Below the pieces are notes generated by a model that was given only the letters and a program-made list of their open reading frames with translations, had not been told where the DNA came from and did not search any database. Made by a program: the position numbers and the translations under genes. This document shows positions 18,631 through 27,542 of a DNA stretch of 64,000 nucleotides, in pieces. Position 1 is the first letter of the stretch. Every line of letters begins with the position of its first letter. The DNA lies in assembly GCF_000620165.1 (NCBI RefSeq), contig NZ_JHVN01000013.1, forward strand, positions 22,314-86,313, read 5' to 3'. This stretch comes from Anoxybacillus tepidamans PS2. Lineage in GTDB: Bacteria; Bacillota; Bacilli; Bacillales; Anoxybacillaceae.

Positions 18631-20112
18631 ATGGGAAAAGCGACAGGGTTTATGGAGTATGCGCGCGAAGAAGAAGTCAAACGCAAACCGCTTTCCCGCC
18701 TTGGCGATTGGAATGAATATACGCTGCCATTTTCTGATGAAACATTGGCAAGACAAGGCGCCCGCTGTATGGATTGCGGAACTCCTTTTTGTCATATGGG
18801 GATGGAATGGAACGGTTTAACATCAGGTTGTCCGATTCACAATTTGATTCCTGAATGGAACGATTTAGTGTATCGCGGCAGATGGCAAGAGGCATTGGAT
18901 CGGCTTTTAAAAACGAATAACTTTCCGGAGTTTACAGGCAGAGTTTGTCCTGCGCCGTGCGAAGGTTCTTGTACCGTGGCTATTTCCGATCCGGCAGTGG
19001 CGATTAAAGGCATCGAGCGGGCCATTATTGACAAAGGCTTTGCTGAGGGATGGATCAAGCCGAGGATACCAAAGGAGAGAACGGGCAAAAAAGTAGCGAT
19101 TGTCGGATCTGGACCTGCGGGTCTTGCCTGTGCCGATCAATTGAATCAAGCGGGGCATTCCGTCACCGTATACGAACGGGCGGACCGCGTTGGCGGTTTA
19201 TTGATGTATGGCATTCCAAATATGAAGCTCGAAAAAGAAGTTATCGAGCGGAGGGTGAGACTTTTAGAAGAGGAAGGGATTTCGTTTGTAACCAACACAG
19301 AGGTTGGAAAAGATATAACTGCTGAAGAACTCCGGTTGCAATACGATGCTGTTGTGCTATGTACGGGGGCGCAGAAACAGCGCGATCTTGTTATTGAAGG
19401 AAGAGAATTGGAAGGCGTTCATTTGGCGATGGACTATTTAACAGGGGTCACGAAAAGCTTACTTGACTCCAATTTGCAAGATGGAAATTTCATTGACGCA
19501 AAAGACAAGCACGTTATTGTCATTGGAGGCGGCGATACAGGTGCGGACTGCGTGGCGACAGCGCTAAGACAAAAATGCAAAAGCGTTGTCCAATTTGGTA
19601 AGCATCCTGCGTTGCCGCAAGAGCGTACAGAGGATAATCCTTGGCCGCAATTCCCGCTCGTATTTACATTGGATTACGCCTACGAAGAAACGAAAGCGAA
19701 ATTTGGAGAAGATCCGCGCTATTATTGCATTCAGACGAAAAAGATCGTCGGAGACGAGGGTGGAAGGGTAAAAGAATTGCATACCGTTCAAATGGAAAAA
19801 GTCATTGATGAACATGGAAAAGCTGTATTTAAGGAAATTCCAGGAACGGAAAAAGTCTGGCCTTGCGATCTTGTGTTTATTGCGATCGGTTTTGAAGGAA
19901 CGGAACAACCAGTTTTGCAACAGTTCGGCGTCGAAACGGCCAATCAAAAAGTGAAGGCTCCTTATGGGAAATATACAACGAATATTGAAGGGGTTTTTGC
20001 AGCCGGAGATGCCCGAAGAGGACAAAGCTTAGTCGTATGGGCGATTCACGAGGGACGGGAAGCGGCAAGAGAGGTGGATCGTTTCTTGATGGGAGCGACA
20101 ACGTTGCCATAA
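18631..20112 (+). CDS. gltB: Glutamate synthase (NADPH) small subunit
   Basis: A 493-residue FAD/iron-sulfur subunit that passes electrons from NADPH to the large subunit. The N-terminal cysteine clusters CMDCGTPFCHMG and GCPIHNLIPEWN, plus FTGRVCPAPCEGSC, hold [4Fe-4S] centres. The FAD motif VAIVGSGPAGLACADQLNQA is near residue 153 and the NADPH motif VIVIGGGDTGADCVATALRQ near residue 292. A final FAD contact (GVFAAGDARRGQSLVVWAI) lies near the C-terminus. It starts 38 bases after gltA, with AAAAAAGGAGGG upstream. Confidence 0.98.
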   Translation: MGKATGFMEYAREEEVKRKPLSRLGDWNEYTLPFSDETLARQGARCMDCGTPFCHMGMEWNGLTSGCPIHNLIPEWNDLVYRGRWQEALDRLLKTNNFPEFTGRVCPAPCEGSCTVAISDPAVAIKGIERAIIDKGFAEGWIKPRIPKERTGKKVAIVGSGPAGLACADQLNQAGHSVTVYERADRVGGLLMYGIPNMKLEKEVIERRVRLLEEEGISFVTNTEVGKDITAEELRLQYDAVVLCTGAQKQRDLVIEGRELEGVHLAMDYLTGVTKSLLDSNLQDGNFIDAKDKHVIVIGGGDTGADCVATALRQKCKSVVQFGKHPALPQERTEDNPWPQFPLVFTLDYAYEETKAKFGEDPRYYCIQTKKIVGDEGGRVKELHTVQMEKVIDEHGKAVFKEIPGTEKVWPCDLVFIAIGFEGTEQPVLQQFGVETANQKVKAPYGKYTTNIEGVFAAGDARRGQSLVVWAIHEGREAAREVDRFLMGATTLP

Positions 20113-20151
20113 CGTGTGCGTTTGTTATTATGGGGGAGAATTCAATAAATA

Positions 20152-20182
20152 AAAGAGGAAGGGAAAGCTCTTCCTCTTTTTT
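20152..20182 (+). terminator. Terminator of gltAB
   Basis: An AAAGAGGAAG/CTTCCTCTTT stem with an 8-base loop ends in a long T run. Confidence 0.85.
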
Positions 20183-20315
20183 TATGGAAAATAAAGAAGA
20201 GTAATCTATCATTTATGGGCGTATCCATTTATTGGGGTGAAACGTACGAGCAATTTCTATATAATATTTAACGTAGCTTGTAAGATACATAGAAGAATAG
20301 AAAAGGAGAGGAAAC

Positions 20316-20918
20316 ATGTCGAAGCGTTTAATGTTGTTTTCTCTAGTGTTTTTCCTTATGTTTGCTGGAATATGGATGGCTGTGAGCAACGATTTGACCG
20401 CTTCTTTCGACGATAGGTTGCTAGCAGCTTTTAAGACATGGAACTGGCTGAGCGGTTTTTCTATGTTTGGTTCGAAATGGATGATTGGCATATGCAGCAT
20501 TGCTCTTATTTTATTTTTCTGGTTTCAAAAACGAAATATGTACGGAATCATTCTCGTCGTCGTATCCGTGGCGGGAGGATATGGATTGAATACGTGGATT
20601 AAAAATGCGGTAGGAAGAGAACGGCCACCATTTGCTCATGGTGAGGACGGATTTAGTTTTCCAAGCGGTCATACGATGTTGGCCAGCATTTATTTACTGC
20701 TGATCGCCTATGTTTTGGGAAAAGAGGTGAAGACAAAATTTCAGCGAATGATCATTTATACGATCGCTTTCATTCTTGTTATTTTGACGGGGGCGAGCCG
20801 TTTGGCGCGTCAAGTTCACTATCCAACAGATGTCATAGCCGGTGGGGCCTTAGGAGCTTCATATTTGATATTTTGCACTATCATGTACGAGTTCTGGAGC
20901 AAAAAGCAGGAAAATTAG
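20316..20918 (+). CDS. PAP2-family membrane phosphatase
   Basis: A 200-residue protein with about six membrane helices and all three PAP2 catalytic motifs: KNAVGRERP (near residue 93), FPSGHTM (near residue 113) and SRLARQVHYPTDV (near residue 160). Such enzymes dephosphorylate lipid or prenyl pyrophosphates (undecaprenyl-PP, phosphatidylglycerol phosphate) at the outer face of the membrane. The short length is like Bacillus YodM. The start follows AAGGAGAGG. It is monocistronic with a terminator. Confidence 0.92.
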   Translation: MSKRLMLFSLVFFLMFAGIWMAVSNDLTASFDDRLLAAFKTWNWLSGFSMFGSKWMIGICSIALILFFWFQKRNMYGIILVVVSVAGGYGLNTWIKNAVGRERPPFAHGEDGFSFPSGHTMLASIYLLLIAYVLGKEVKTKFQRMIIYTIAFILVILTGASRLARQVHYPTDVIAGGALGASYLIFCTIMYEFWSKKQEN

Positions 20919-20937
20919 ACACGTGGTATAAACGAAT

Positions 20938-20975
20938 GCGCCGGCTTTCATCGCTAGAAGGTGAAAACTGGCGCA
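20938..20975. terminator. Bidirectional terminator
   Basis: The long imperfect stem TGCGCCGGCTTTCA/TGAAAACTGGCGCA separates two convergent genes. Confidence 0.65.
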
Positions 20976-20985
20976 ATAATCGTGT

Positions 20986-21915
20986 TTAAGATTGCATCTG
21001 TTGCAACGTTTCTTGAATTCCTATTTCGTATGGGGTTTTTGGAACAGCCCCCACTATTTTTTCATACTTGCTGCCGTCTAATATAACAGGCGTTTTATTT
21101 AAATACATCATTTCAGCATATTCCCTCATAAAAGGGTTAAACAGGCCCGCCAGTTGGATCATCCATTTGTAGATCGGTCTTATTCGAATTTCTTTTTTCA
21201 AATAGCTTTCAGCAATTTTGGCAATTTCTTTTCCTGAAATCGTACCAGCTCCAGGGATATTCCATGATTGCCCAAAACAATCTGTTCTTAATGACAATTC
21301 GACCAACGCTTCTGCGCCGTCTTTTATGTAAATAAATTCTCTCTGAATTGAAGGGGAGCCTATGTAGAAGGCCGTTTTCCTTTTTAGCATTTGCTCGAAC
21401 GTGAAATGAAGAAGCGTGTTTTTGGCATCCGGTCCGTAAAAGTCAGGAAAGTGGGCGATGATGTAGGGCGCTTGAGATCGTTCAATTTGTTCTAATAACT
21501 GAAGTCGCAATTTTCCTTTTTTCGTATGTGGACGCTTCGGTGCAGACTCCGAAGTTTTTGGTGGTTGGATGCCATAGGAATAGATGTTATCTACATAAAT
21601 CAACGGCTTTTCATTTGATTGGCAAATTTCTAAAATGTTTGAGAGAATGGTGGTTAAATGGGGATTCCAATATTGATAAGGAACATTAACTGCATGAAAT
21701 ACGGCGTCGGCTTTTGCCGCTGCTTTTTTAACATCTTCTAGATTGGTAGCATCGCCCGCGACGACTGTCACTAAAGATCCCCATCGTTTTTGTTTTTCTA
21801 ATAAAGTTTGTCTTGAACGTGCGAACGCAATGACAGATATGTTGCGTTTGATTAAAGCTTCGACTATTGCATTGCCCATCCCACCGGTGGCCCCAAATAC
21901 AACGGCTGTTTTCAT
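20986..21915 (-). CDS. NAD(P)-dependent epimerase/reductase, extended SDR type
   Basis: A 309-residue Rossmann-fold protein. The cofactor motif VFGATGGMGNAIVEALIKR is at residues 5-23, followed by an acidic GDATNLEDV segment and an AVFHAVNVPYQYW region. A YSYG-type tyrosine lies near residue 115 (VDNIYSYGIQPP). The pattern fits NAD-dependent epimerase/dehydratase or NmrA-like reductases that act on sugars or ketones; the substrate is unknown. It is transcribed alone and converges on the PAP2 gene. Confidence 0.8.
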   Translation of the reverse strand: MKTAVVFGATGGMGNAIVEALIKRNISVIAFARSRQTLLEKQKRWGSLVTVVAGDATNLEDVKKAAAKADAVFHAVNVPYQYWNPHLTTILSNILEICQSNEKPLIYVDNIYSYGIQPPKTSESAPKRPHTKKGKLRLQLLEQIERSQAPYIIAHFPDFYGPDAKNTLLHFTFEQMLKRKTAFYIGSPSIQREFIYIKDGAEALVELSLRTDCFGQSWNIPGAGTISGKEIAKIAESYLKKEIRIRPIYKWMIQLAGLFNPFMREYAEMMYLNKTPVILDGSKYEKIVGAVPKTPYEIGIQETLQQMQS

Positions 21916-22225
21916 TATTTCACTCCTCTAGTTAACGGGTTTTATAGGCAGTTGCTAAAGTATAGAGCCAATCCTTTTTATAAAATAGTTATAAAAACAC
22001 TATGAGATTATAAGAACAATTACATATGTAAGAAATAACAGCTAATTTCATAAATTTATAATTTGTGGATATTTTTTTATTATTAGTAAAATAATAAAAA
22101 TAATGTAAATTAATTATAGACTGTGGTATATTATTTGTAAATGTCTTAACCCTAAAAGGATTTTCTTTATCGTAATAGAAGTATAGATGTTGCCGGAAAA
22201 TATAGTGCGAGCGGAGGACGGATCA

Positions 22226-24340
22226 ATGACAGAGCGGTGGATAAGGGCAGGTTACTTGATGGGCGTGGTGTTAGTATTGACGTCCATTGTTTACTTTTTT
22301 GCTTCGAACTGGCCGGGATTTGAACGCTTGACGAAGGTGACGATTAGCATCGGTTTAATATGGCTGTTTTACGGTACAAGTTTTCTTTTAGCTCATATCA
22401 TGAACAGGCATGATTTTTTAAGTAGATGGATGTTTGTTGCCGGAGCGGTCGCGTTTGGTATTTCAGTAGGGCTCATAGGACAAATTTATAATTCCCATGC
22501 TGATAGTTTTTGGCTGTTTTTAGTTTGGCTCATTCCAAGCAGCGTTTTAGCTTGGCTTGCTCGCTATGAGCCGCTTCGTGTATTGAGCGTAATATTGTTA
22601 CAGTTGCTGTTTTGGTTTTATTATTTTCCATCCTCATATCACGTCCAAAGATCGGAATGGGAATCATTTTTGTTATTACTGGCGTTTGCAGTTGTAAATG
22701 GAGTTATTTTCGTCTTTCGCGAGCCTTCGTTCGTGTCTTATCTTTTGTATATAGCGATGCAAGGATGGCTGTTTTTTATTTTTGTTCACGGCCTAATTTT
22801 TGACCAATTTGTTTGGTGGCCGTATGTATACTCGCTCCTTTTAGCTGCGTTTCTTTATTATTTTTTCAAGGTTTCCAGACGCCGTTCATATATCCTAATT
22901 ACAAGCATATTTGCAGGAATGTTTGTTATTTTTGAGTATTTTCGTTTTACGTCAAAATATTTTCAAGAAGGCGTGTTTTTTGCTGGGCTGTTGCTGTCTG
23001 CTGCGATTATATATGGAAGTGTTCTATTGTTGAAGAGATTGAAAAGCATTTCGTCTGAAAAGTTAAGCGGCACAGTGTTTTTATTCGCTTTTCAAATGAT
23101 TGTAACCGTTGTCGCTTCTCTTATAGCGACGTCAAGTATTATGGGGCTTATTTTGATTTGGACCGGCCATTTTTCTCCTAATCTGCTGTTTGGCCTTTCG
23201 GTCGTTTTATTTGTCGTGCCAAGTATGCTTGTTCGCTCTTGGAACCATGTTGTGCGCGGTACGCTGCTCGCTGTTGGATATGGGATGGGAGCGATCGCTT
23301 CATCGGAAATTTCGGGTTGGTTGTTGGGACTTTATATCGCCATTTTGCTTGTTGCTTATTTTATATCTACGAATGCAGAAGTACGACTTCTTACGAACAT
23401 AGCATTATCGATCTACGGAACGATTTTTATCTTAAATTGGACCGATGAAGTACGTCTTGCTCTGTTGTTCGTTGTGTTGTTAAACGGGTGTTTATATGTT
23501 TTGTCAAGAAGGAGAAAGTACGAGCGGTTTCTTCCGCAGTTTATTGGGCTGGGTGCTTTTCTGCTATTAACAAGCATGGATTTTTTTAAAGTAGACAGTT
23601 GGTACGTCTGCTCTAATATTGCGTTTGTGCTTGTTGTTATAGGTTGGATCATGCTTCAAACGAAGAGTGGTGAGCGGTGGGGAGCAGGAATCGCATGGTT
23701 TTATTGGTGGCTATTTCTTATTTTTAAATACTATGAATGGGCTTGGGATCTCCTTCATAAATCGACTAGTCTATTTATTTTAGGTGTTTTTTTCCTTGTT
23801 GGAACCGCGGTTTTGGAAAGGAATAGAGGTTATCGGCAAGCGGAGGAAACGAATTGGCTGCGAAGCAGGTGGATCTCTTTATTTGTTGTTGTAATGCTTC
23901 AAACCGTATTTACTGGTTATGTCGTTTTTGACAAGGAACAGCATTTGCGCCATGGAGAAGTCGTTAAACTGCAGCTTGCGCCTGTTGATCCGCGTTCTTT
24001 CTTGCAAGGGGATTACGTTCGGCTTCGTTATGAAATTTCACAAATTCGCGGTTTAACAGGCAGGGGAAAAGTTCAAATCGTTTTACGGAAAGATGAAAAA
24101 GGGGTTTATCGTTTTACCCATGTTTACGCGGCAAATGGAAAAAAAGACGAATCGTATGAGCGGCACAAAAATGATGTGTTCATAAACGGAACATTGCAGG
24201 GCGATACCGTTGTATATGGAATTGAATCGTTCTTCGTTCCCGAAAAAACAGGAGCGGATGTGCAGCAGAACGCGCGTTACGCCTATGTGCGAGTAAGCAA
24301 GACAGGAGATGCATTGTTAGAAAAAGTAAGCAACCGATGA
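22226..24340 (+). CDS. DUF2157 / GDYXXLXY multi-pass membrane protein
   Basis: A 704-residue protein. The N-terminus carries a DUF2157-type start (MTERWIRAGYLMGVVLVLTS) and some 18-20 hydrophobic helices fill residues 8-560. The C-terminal extracytoplasmic domain of about 150 residues contains the GDYXXLXY signature as GDYVRLRYEI near residue 600. The ATG at 22226 follows GGAGGA by seven bases; an in-frame ATG 39 bases upstream lacks a site. The two domains often occur together in Bacillus. The biochemical role is unknown. Confidence 0.85.
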   Translation: MTERWIRAGYLMGVVLVLTSIVYFFASNWPGFERLTKVTISIGLIWLFYGTSFLLAHIMNRHDFLSRWMFVAGAVAFGISVGLIGQIYNSHADSFWLFLVWLIPSSVLAWLARYEPLRVLSVILLQLLFWFYYFPSSYHVQRSEWESFLLLLAFAVVNGVIFVFREPSFVSYLLYIAMQGWLFFIFVHGLIFDQFVWWPYVYSLLLAAFLYYFFKVSRRRSYILITSIFAGMFVIFEYFRFTSKYFQEGVFFAGLLLSAAIIYGSVLLLKRLKSISSEKLSGTVFLFAFQMIVTVVASLIATSSIMGLILIWTGHFSPNLLFGLSVVLFVVPSMLVRSWNHVVRGTLLAVGYGMGAIASSEISGWLLGLYIAILLVAYFISTNAEVRLLTNIALSIYGTIFILNWTDEVRLALLFVVLLNGCLYVLSRRRKYERFLPQFIGLGAFLLLTSMDFFKVDSWYVCSNIAFVLVVIGWIMLQTKSGERWGAGIAWFYWWLFLIFKYYEWAWDLLHKSTSLFILGVFFLVGTAVLERNRGYRQAEETNWLRSRWISLFVVVMLQTVFTGYVVFDKEQHLRHGEVVKLQLAPVDPRSFLQGDYVRLRYEISQIRGLTGRGKVQIVLRKDEKGVYRFTHVYAANGKKDESYERHKNDVFINGTLQGDTVVYGIESFFVPEKTGADVQQNARYAYVRVSKTGDALLEKVSNR

Positions 24341-24342
24341 AA

Positions 24343-24370
24343 CTGCTCGGGGTTCCCGAGTAGTTTTTTA
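24343..24370 (+). terminator. Terminator of the DUF2157 gene
   Basis: A CTGCTCGGG/CCCGAGTAG stem with a 3-base loop is followed by TTTTTT. Confidence 0.9.
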
Positions 24371-24408
24371 GTAAAATTAAAGATGAATAAATAAGGGAGG
24401 AATGGAAC

Positions 24409-24855
24409 GTGAAATGGCTGTATATGTTGCTATCCTTAATTGGCGGGATGATGGCCGGTTTGCAGGCACCGATCAATGGAAGTCTCGGCAAAAAAATCGG
24501 AAGTTTAGAAGGAGCGTTTACTTCGTTTTTCGTTGGGTTATTGTTTTTAACGTTTATGACGCTGTTTTTTGGGAAAGGACAACTTCTTCACTTATTCCAA
24601 GTTCCGAAATGGAATTTGTTGGGCGGATTGTTGGGAGCGATTTTTGTGACGGTCGTCATTATTTCCGTGCCGAAAGCAGGGGCGGCATCGGTTATTTTTG
24701 CCGCGATTGTCGGACAAGTTATCATCAGTATTATGATTGATCATTTTGGTTTCTTTGGCGTCACAAAAATTCCGATGAACATCAATCGATTCATTGGATT
24801 GGTTCTGATGTTGGCCGCCTTGTACTTTATTTATCGCGGAAGCGCGACATCGTAA
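24409..24855 (+). CDS. DMT-superfamily YdcZ/DUF606 transporter
   Basis: A 148-residue membrane protein with five hydrophobic helices. It begins with the family-typical SLIGGMMAGLQAPINGSLGKK and has PKAGAASVIFAAIVGQVIISIMIDH in the third and fourth helices. The YdcZ (DUF606) family is a half-size branch of the drug/metabolite transporters that usually works as dimers; the substrate is unknown. AAGGGAGGAA precedes the ATG. It is not clearly linked to its neighbours. Confidence 0.9.
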   Translation: MKWLYMLLSLIGGMMAGLQAPINGSLGKKIGSLEGAFTSFFVGLLFLTFMTLFFGKGQLLHLFQVPKWNLLGGLLGAIFVTVVIISVPKAGAASVIFAAIVGQVIISIMIDHFGFFGVTKIPMNINRFIGLVLMLAALYFIYRGSATS

Positions 24856-24949
24856 GCGACAAGGATTTTTACATAGTGAACAATGGTTTGGCCTATTTAT
24901 TTGACAAAGTGTATAACAAAAATTTCGCATTGTCTAAGTACAATAGGTC

Positions 24950-24990
24950 ATGAACCTCTAGCATCTACACGTCGGCTAGAGGTAGAAGAT
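24950..24990 (-). repeat. Diverged IS605-type end hairpin, copy E
   Basis: On the minus strand this keeps the layout of copies A-D (CTTCTACCTCTAG, a central ACGTGTAGAT, then CTAGAGGTTCATG). The stem sequence differs, but pairing is intact (ACCTCTAGC with GCTAGAGGT). It lies in the 354-base gap before the pyrimidine operon. Confidence 0.45.
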
Positions 24991-25209
24991 GAATCGGTGA
25001 ATATGTTCAATTTTATATGAATGCTGAATGGGGGGATATGTTTACCAACGCTAATTTGGCACGTCTGAAAGAGAGAAAAAATGTCGTGTTAATGACAAAA
25101 CGCCATCTCGTTTTAATAGTAGGAATAAAAAATGTTGATGTCTTGTAGATTATAACGCAAGGCCAATCGATCGCTTTGTTTTTAATACAAAAGCAAGGGG
25201 GCTCGGAGG

Positions 25210-26100
25210 ATGGCAGATCGAGTGAAAATAGGGCTTATTCAGGCGTCCCATGATGTTCATGGGGACGAACCGGTAGAAGTGCATAAGGAGAAGGCAATCG
25301 AAAAACATATAAAGCTTGTTCGTGAGGCGAAAAATAGAGGAGCACAAATTGTATGCCTACAGGAAATTTTTTACGGGCCTTATTTTTGCGCCGAACAAAA
25401 TACAAAATGGTACGATTCAGCGGAAGAGATTCCGAACGGACCGACGACCAAGCGATTTCAAGATTTGGCGAAAGAACTTGGTGTTGTGATTGTGTTGCCT
25501 ATTTATGAGAGGGAAGGAATTGCCACTTATTATAACGCAGCGGCTGTGATCGATGCGGATGGGTCCTATCTAGGAAAATACCGAAAACAACATATACCGC
25601 ACGTAGGTGTCGGCAACGAAGGCTGCGGATTTTGGGAAAAATTTTATTTTAAACCTGGCAACCTAGGGTACCCAGTGTTTGAAACCGCTTTCGCTAAACT
25701 CGGAGTTTACATATGCTACGATCGGCATTTTCCGGAAGGGGCGAGAATTCTAGGATTGAAGGGCGCTGAAATTGTCTTTAATCCATCGGCGACCGTGGCC
25801 GGTTTGTCTGAGTATTTATGGAAGCTAGAGCAGCCCGCGCATGCTGTAGCGAATGGGTATTATGTAGCTGCCATTAACCGAGTCGGCTACGAAGCGCCTT
25901 GGAATATGGGAGAGTTTTACGGCCAATCATACTTAGTGGACCCACGGGGCAACTTTGTGGCAATGGGAAGCCGTGACAAAGACGAAGTTGTCATTGGGGA
26001 AATGGATAAGCGAATGATTCGCGAAGTTCGTGACATTTGGCAGTTTTATAGAGATCGTCGTCCGGAAACTTACAATGAAATGACAGCGCTTCTACCATAG
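25210..26100 (+). CDS. Beta-ureidopropionase (N-carbamoyl-beta-alanine amidohydrolase)
   Basis: A 296-residue nitrilase-superfamily amidase with the Glu-Lys-Cys triad visible: E52 (VCLQEIFYGP), K126 (KYRKQHIPH) and C169 (GVYICYDRHFPEG). It removes the carbamoyl group from N-carbamoyl-beta-alanine (or the 2-methyl form from thymine), giving beta-alanine, ammonia and CO2. Specificity is inferred from its place at the head of a reductive pyrimidine degradation operon with preT, preA and hydA. Sequence alone would allow other N-carbamoyl amino acids. The ATG follows AAGGGGG at nine bases. Confidence 0.9.
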   Translation: MADRVKIGLIQASHDVHGDEPVEVHKEKAIEKHIKLVREAKNRGAQIVCLQEIFYGPYFCAEQNTKWYDSAEEIPNGPTTKRFQDLAKELGVVIVLPIYEREGIATYYNAAAVIDADGSYLGKYRKQHIPHVGVGNEGCGFWEKFYFKPGNLGYPVFETAFAKLGVYICYDRHFPEGARILGLKGAEIVFNPSATVAGLSEYLWKLEQPAHAVANGYYVAAINRVGYEAPWNMGEFYGQSYLVDPRGNFVAMGSRDKDEVVIGEMDKRMIREVRDIWQFYRDRRPETYNEMTALLP

Positions 26101-26170
26101 GATCGTTCGAAAAGGGATTAGGGTTTAGCTCTATTCCCTTTTTTTAAAATGCAAAGGGGGCTGGCTGTAC

Positions 26171-27523
26171 GTGAATATCTCGTTGCTTGATCTGAAAAAA
26201 AACTTTCAAGAAGTAACAGCGGGACTAACAGATCGGGAGGCGATCGAAGAGGCGAACAGATGTCTATATTGTTATGATGCGCCATGTGTTAAAGCCTGCC
26301 CAACAGGAATTGACATTCCCGCTTTTATCAAAAAAATTGCCTCTGGGAATCTAAAAGGGTCCGCCAAGACGATTATGCTGTCTAATCCTGTCGGGGCAAG
26401 CTGTGCGCGAGTGTGTCCAACGGAAGAATTGTGCGAAGGCGCCTGTGTGTTAAATCACTCGACCAAACCGATCAAGATTGGGCATTTGCAACGTTATGCG
26501 ACAGATTGGGCAATGCGAAATGACGCCGTATTATTTCAGGCTGGAAAGAAAAATGGAAAGACAGTTGCGATTGTCGGTGCAGGTCCCGCCGGTTTGTCCG
26601 CGGCGCGGGAACTGGCGCGCATAGGATATGATGTAACCATTTTTGAAGCGCAACAAGAAGCAGGCGGATTGAATACGTTCGGTATCGTCTCTTTCCGGCT
26701 GCCGCGACACGTATCGCTTTGGGAAGTGAATCAAGTAAAACGTTTAGGTGTCGACATCCGGACGGGTGTAAAGGTGGGCAAAGATGTGACCGCCCAAGAG
26801 TTGTTGGAACAATATGATGCGGTCGTGTTGGCTGTCGGAATGAGCAAAGTGCCGATGCTCGGCATCGAGGGAGAGGAGTTAGATGGCGTATATGATGCGA
26901 TTGAATTCATTAAGGAAACGAAAACAAAGCCGCTTACTAATAGATTTGTAGGAAAAAAAGTCGTCGTGATCGGTGCGGGAAATACGGCGATTGACGGAGC
27001 TACATGCTCGGTGCGTCTAGGGGCGGAAAATGTGAAGATTTTATATCGCCGAACAAAAGAAGAAATGACAGCTTACGATTTTGAATATGAGTTTGCTAAA
27101 CAAGACGGTGTTGAGTTTCGCTGGTTGACGGCGCCGAAGCGAATTATTGGCGATGAAAGCGGCAAGGTCACCCATGTTGAGTGTGTTCGCATGCAGCTAG
27201 GAGCGCCTGATCAAGATGGCCGCCGTCGACCGATGCCAATCGAGGGTTCAGAATTTTTCATTCGGGCCGATGTAGTTATTAAAGCGATCGGCCAGACACG
27301 CCATCTAGATCTCATTAAGGAGTTTGGGATTGAACATGACGGTGGAGTTGTAAAAGTTATCGGGGCCCACTATCAGACATCCAATCCGAAAGTATTCGCC
27401 TGCGGTGATGTCATTTTCGGAAAAGGCGGGGGCGAAGCGATGGTGGTGACAGCTGCTCAGCAAGGGAAAGAAACGGCCTATGCGATTCATCGTTATCTGA
27501 CTACGTTAAATGAAACGCTTTGA
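26171..27523 (+). CDS. preT: NAD-dependent dihydropyrimidine dehydrogenase, PreT subunit
   Basis: A 450-residue flavoprotein subunit that takes electrons from NAD(P)H for reduction of uracil and thymine. The N-terminal cysteine-rich iron-sulfur domain is visible as CLYCYDAPCVKACPTGID and CARVCPTEELCEGACV (residues 30-100). It is followed by an FAD site (VAIVGAGPAGLSAARELARI), an NAD site (VVVIGAGNTAIDGATCSVRL) and the closing ACGDVIFGKGGGEAMVVTAA. It starts with GTG after AAAGGGGG. Its fold resembles the glutamate synthase small subunit, but pairing with PreA 20 bases downstream decides the call. Confidence 0.93.
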   Translation: MNISLLDLKKNFQEVTAGLTDREAIEEANRCLYCYDAPCVKACPTGIDIPAFIKKIASGNLKGSAKTIMLSNPVGASCARVCPTEELCEGACVLNHSTKPIKIGHLQRYATDWAMRNDAVLFQAGKKNGKTVAIVGAGPAGLSAARELARIGYDVTIFEAQQEAGGLNTFGIVSFRLPRHVSLWEVNQVKRLGVDIRTGVKVGKDVTAQELLEQYDAVVLAVGMSKVPMLGIEGEELDGVYDAIEFIKETKTKPLTNRFVGKKVVVIGAGNTAIDGATCSVRLGAENVKILYRRTKEEMTAYDFEYEFAKQDGVEFRWLTAPKRIIGDESGKVTHVECVRMQLGAPDQDGRRRPMPIEGSEFFIRADVVIKAIGQTRHLDLIKEFGIEHDGGVVKVIGAHYQTSNPKVFACGDVIFGKGGGEAMVVTAAQQGKETAYAIHRYLTTLNETL

Positions 27524-27542
27524 GGGAGGGGGAAGTCGAACA

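Noticed and set aside
11165..21970. A shared short string TATAGAGCCAA near 11175 and 21962
   Set aside because: Only two copies of about 11 bases, with no shared flanks. Chance is sufficient.
25017..25148. A 43-codon frame upstream of the ureidopropionase gene
   Set aside because: It has an ATG but no ribosome site and no recognisable composition or motif. It lies next to a diverged element-end hairpin, so I treat it as chance or remnant.
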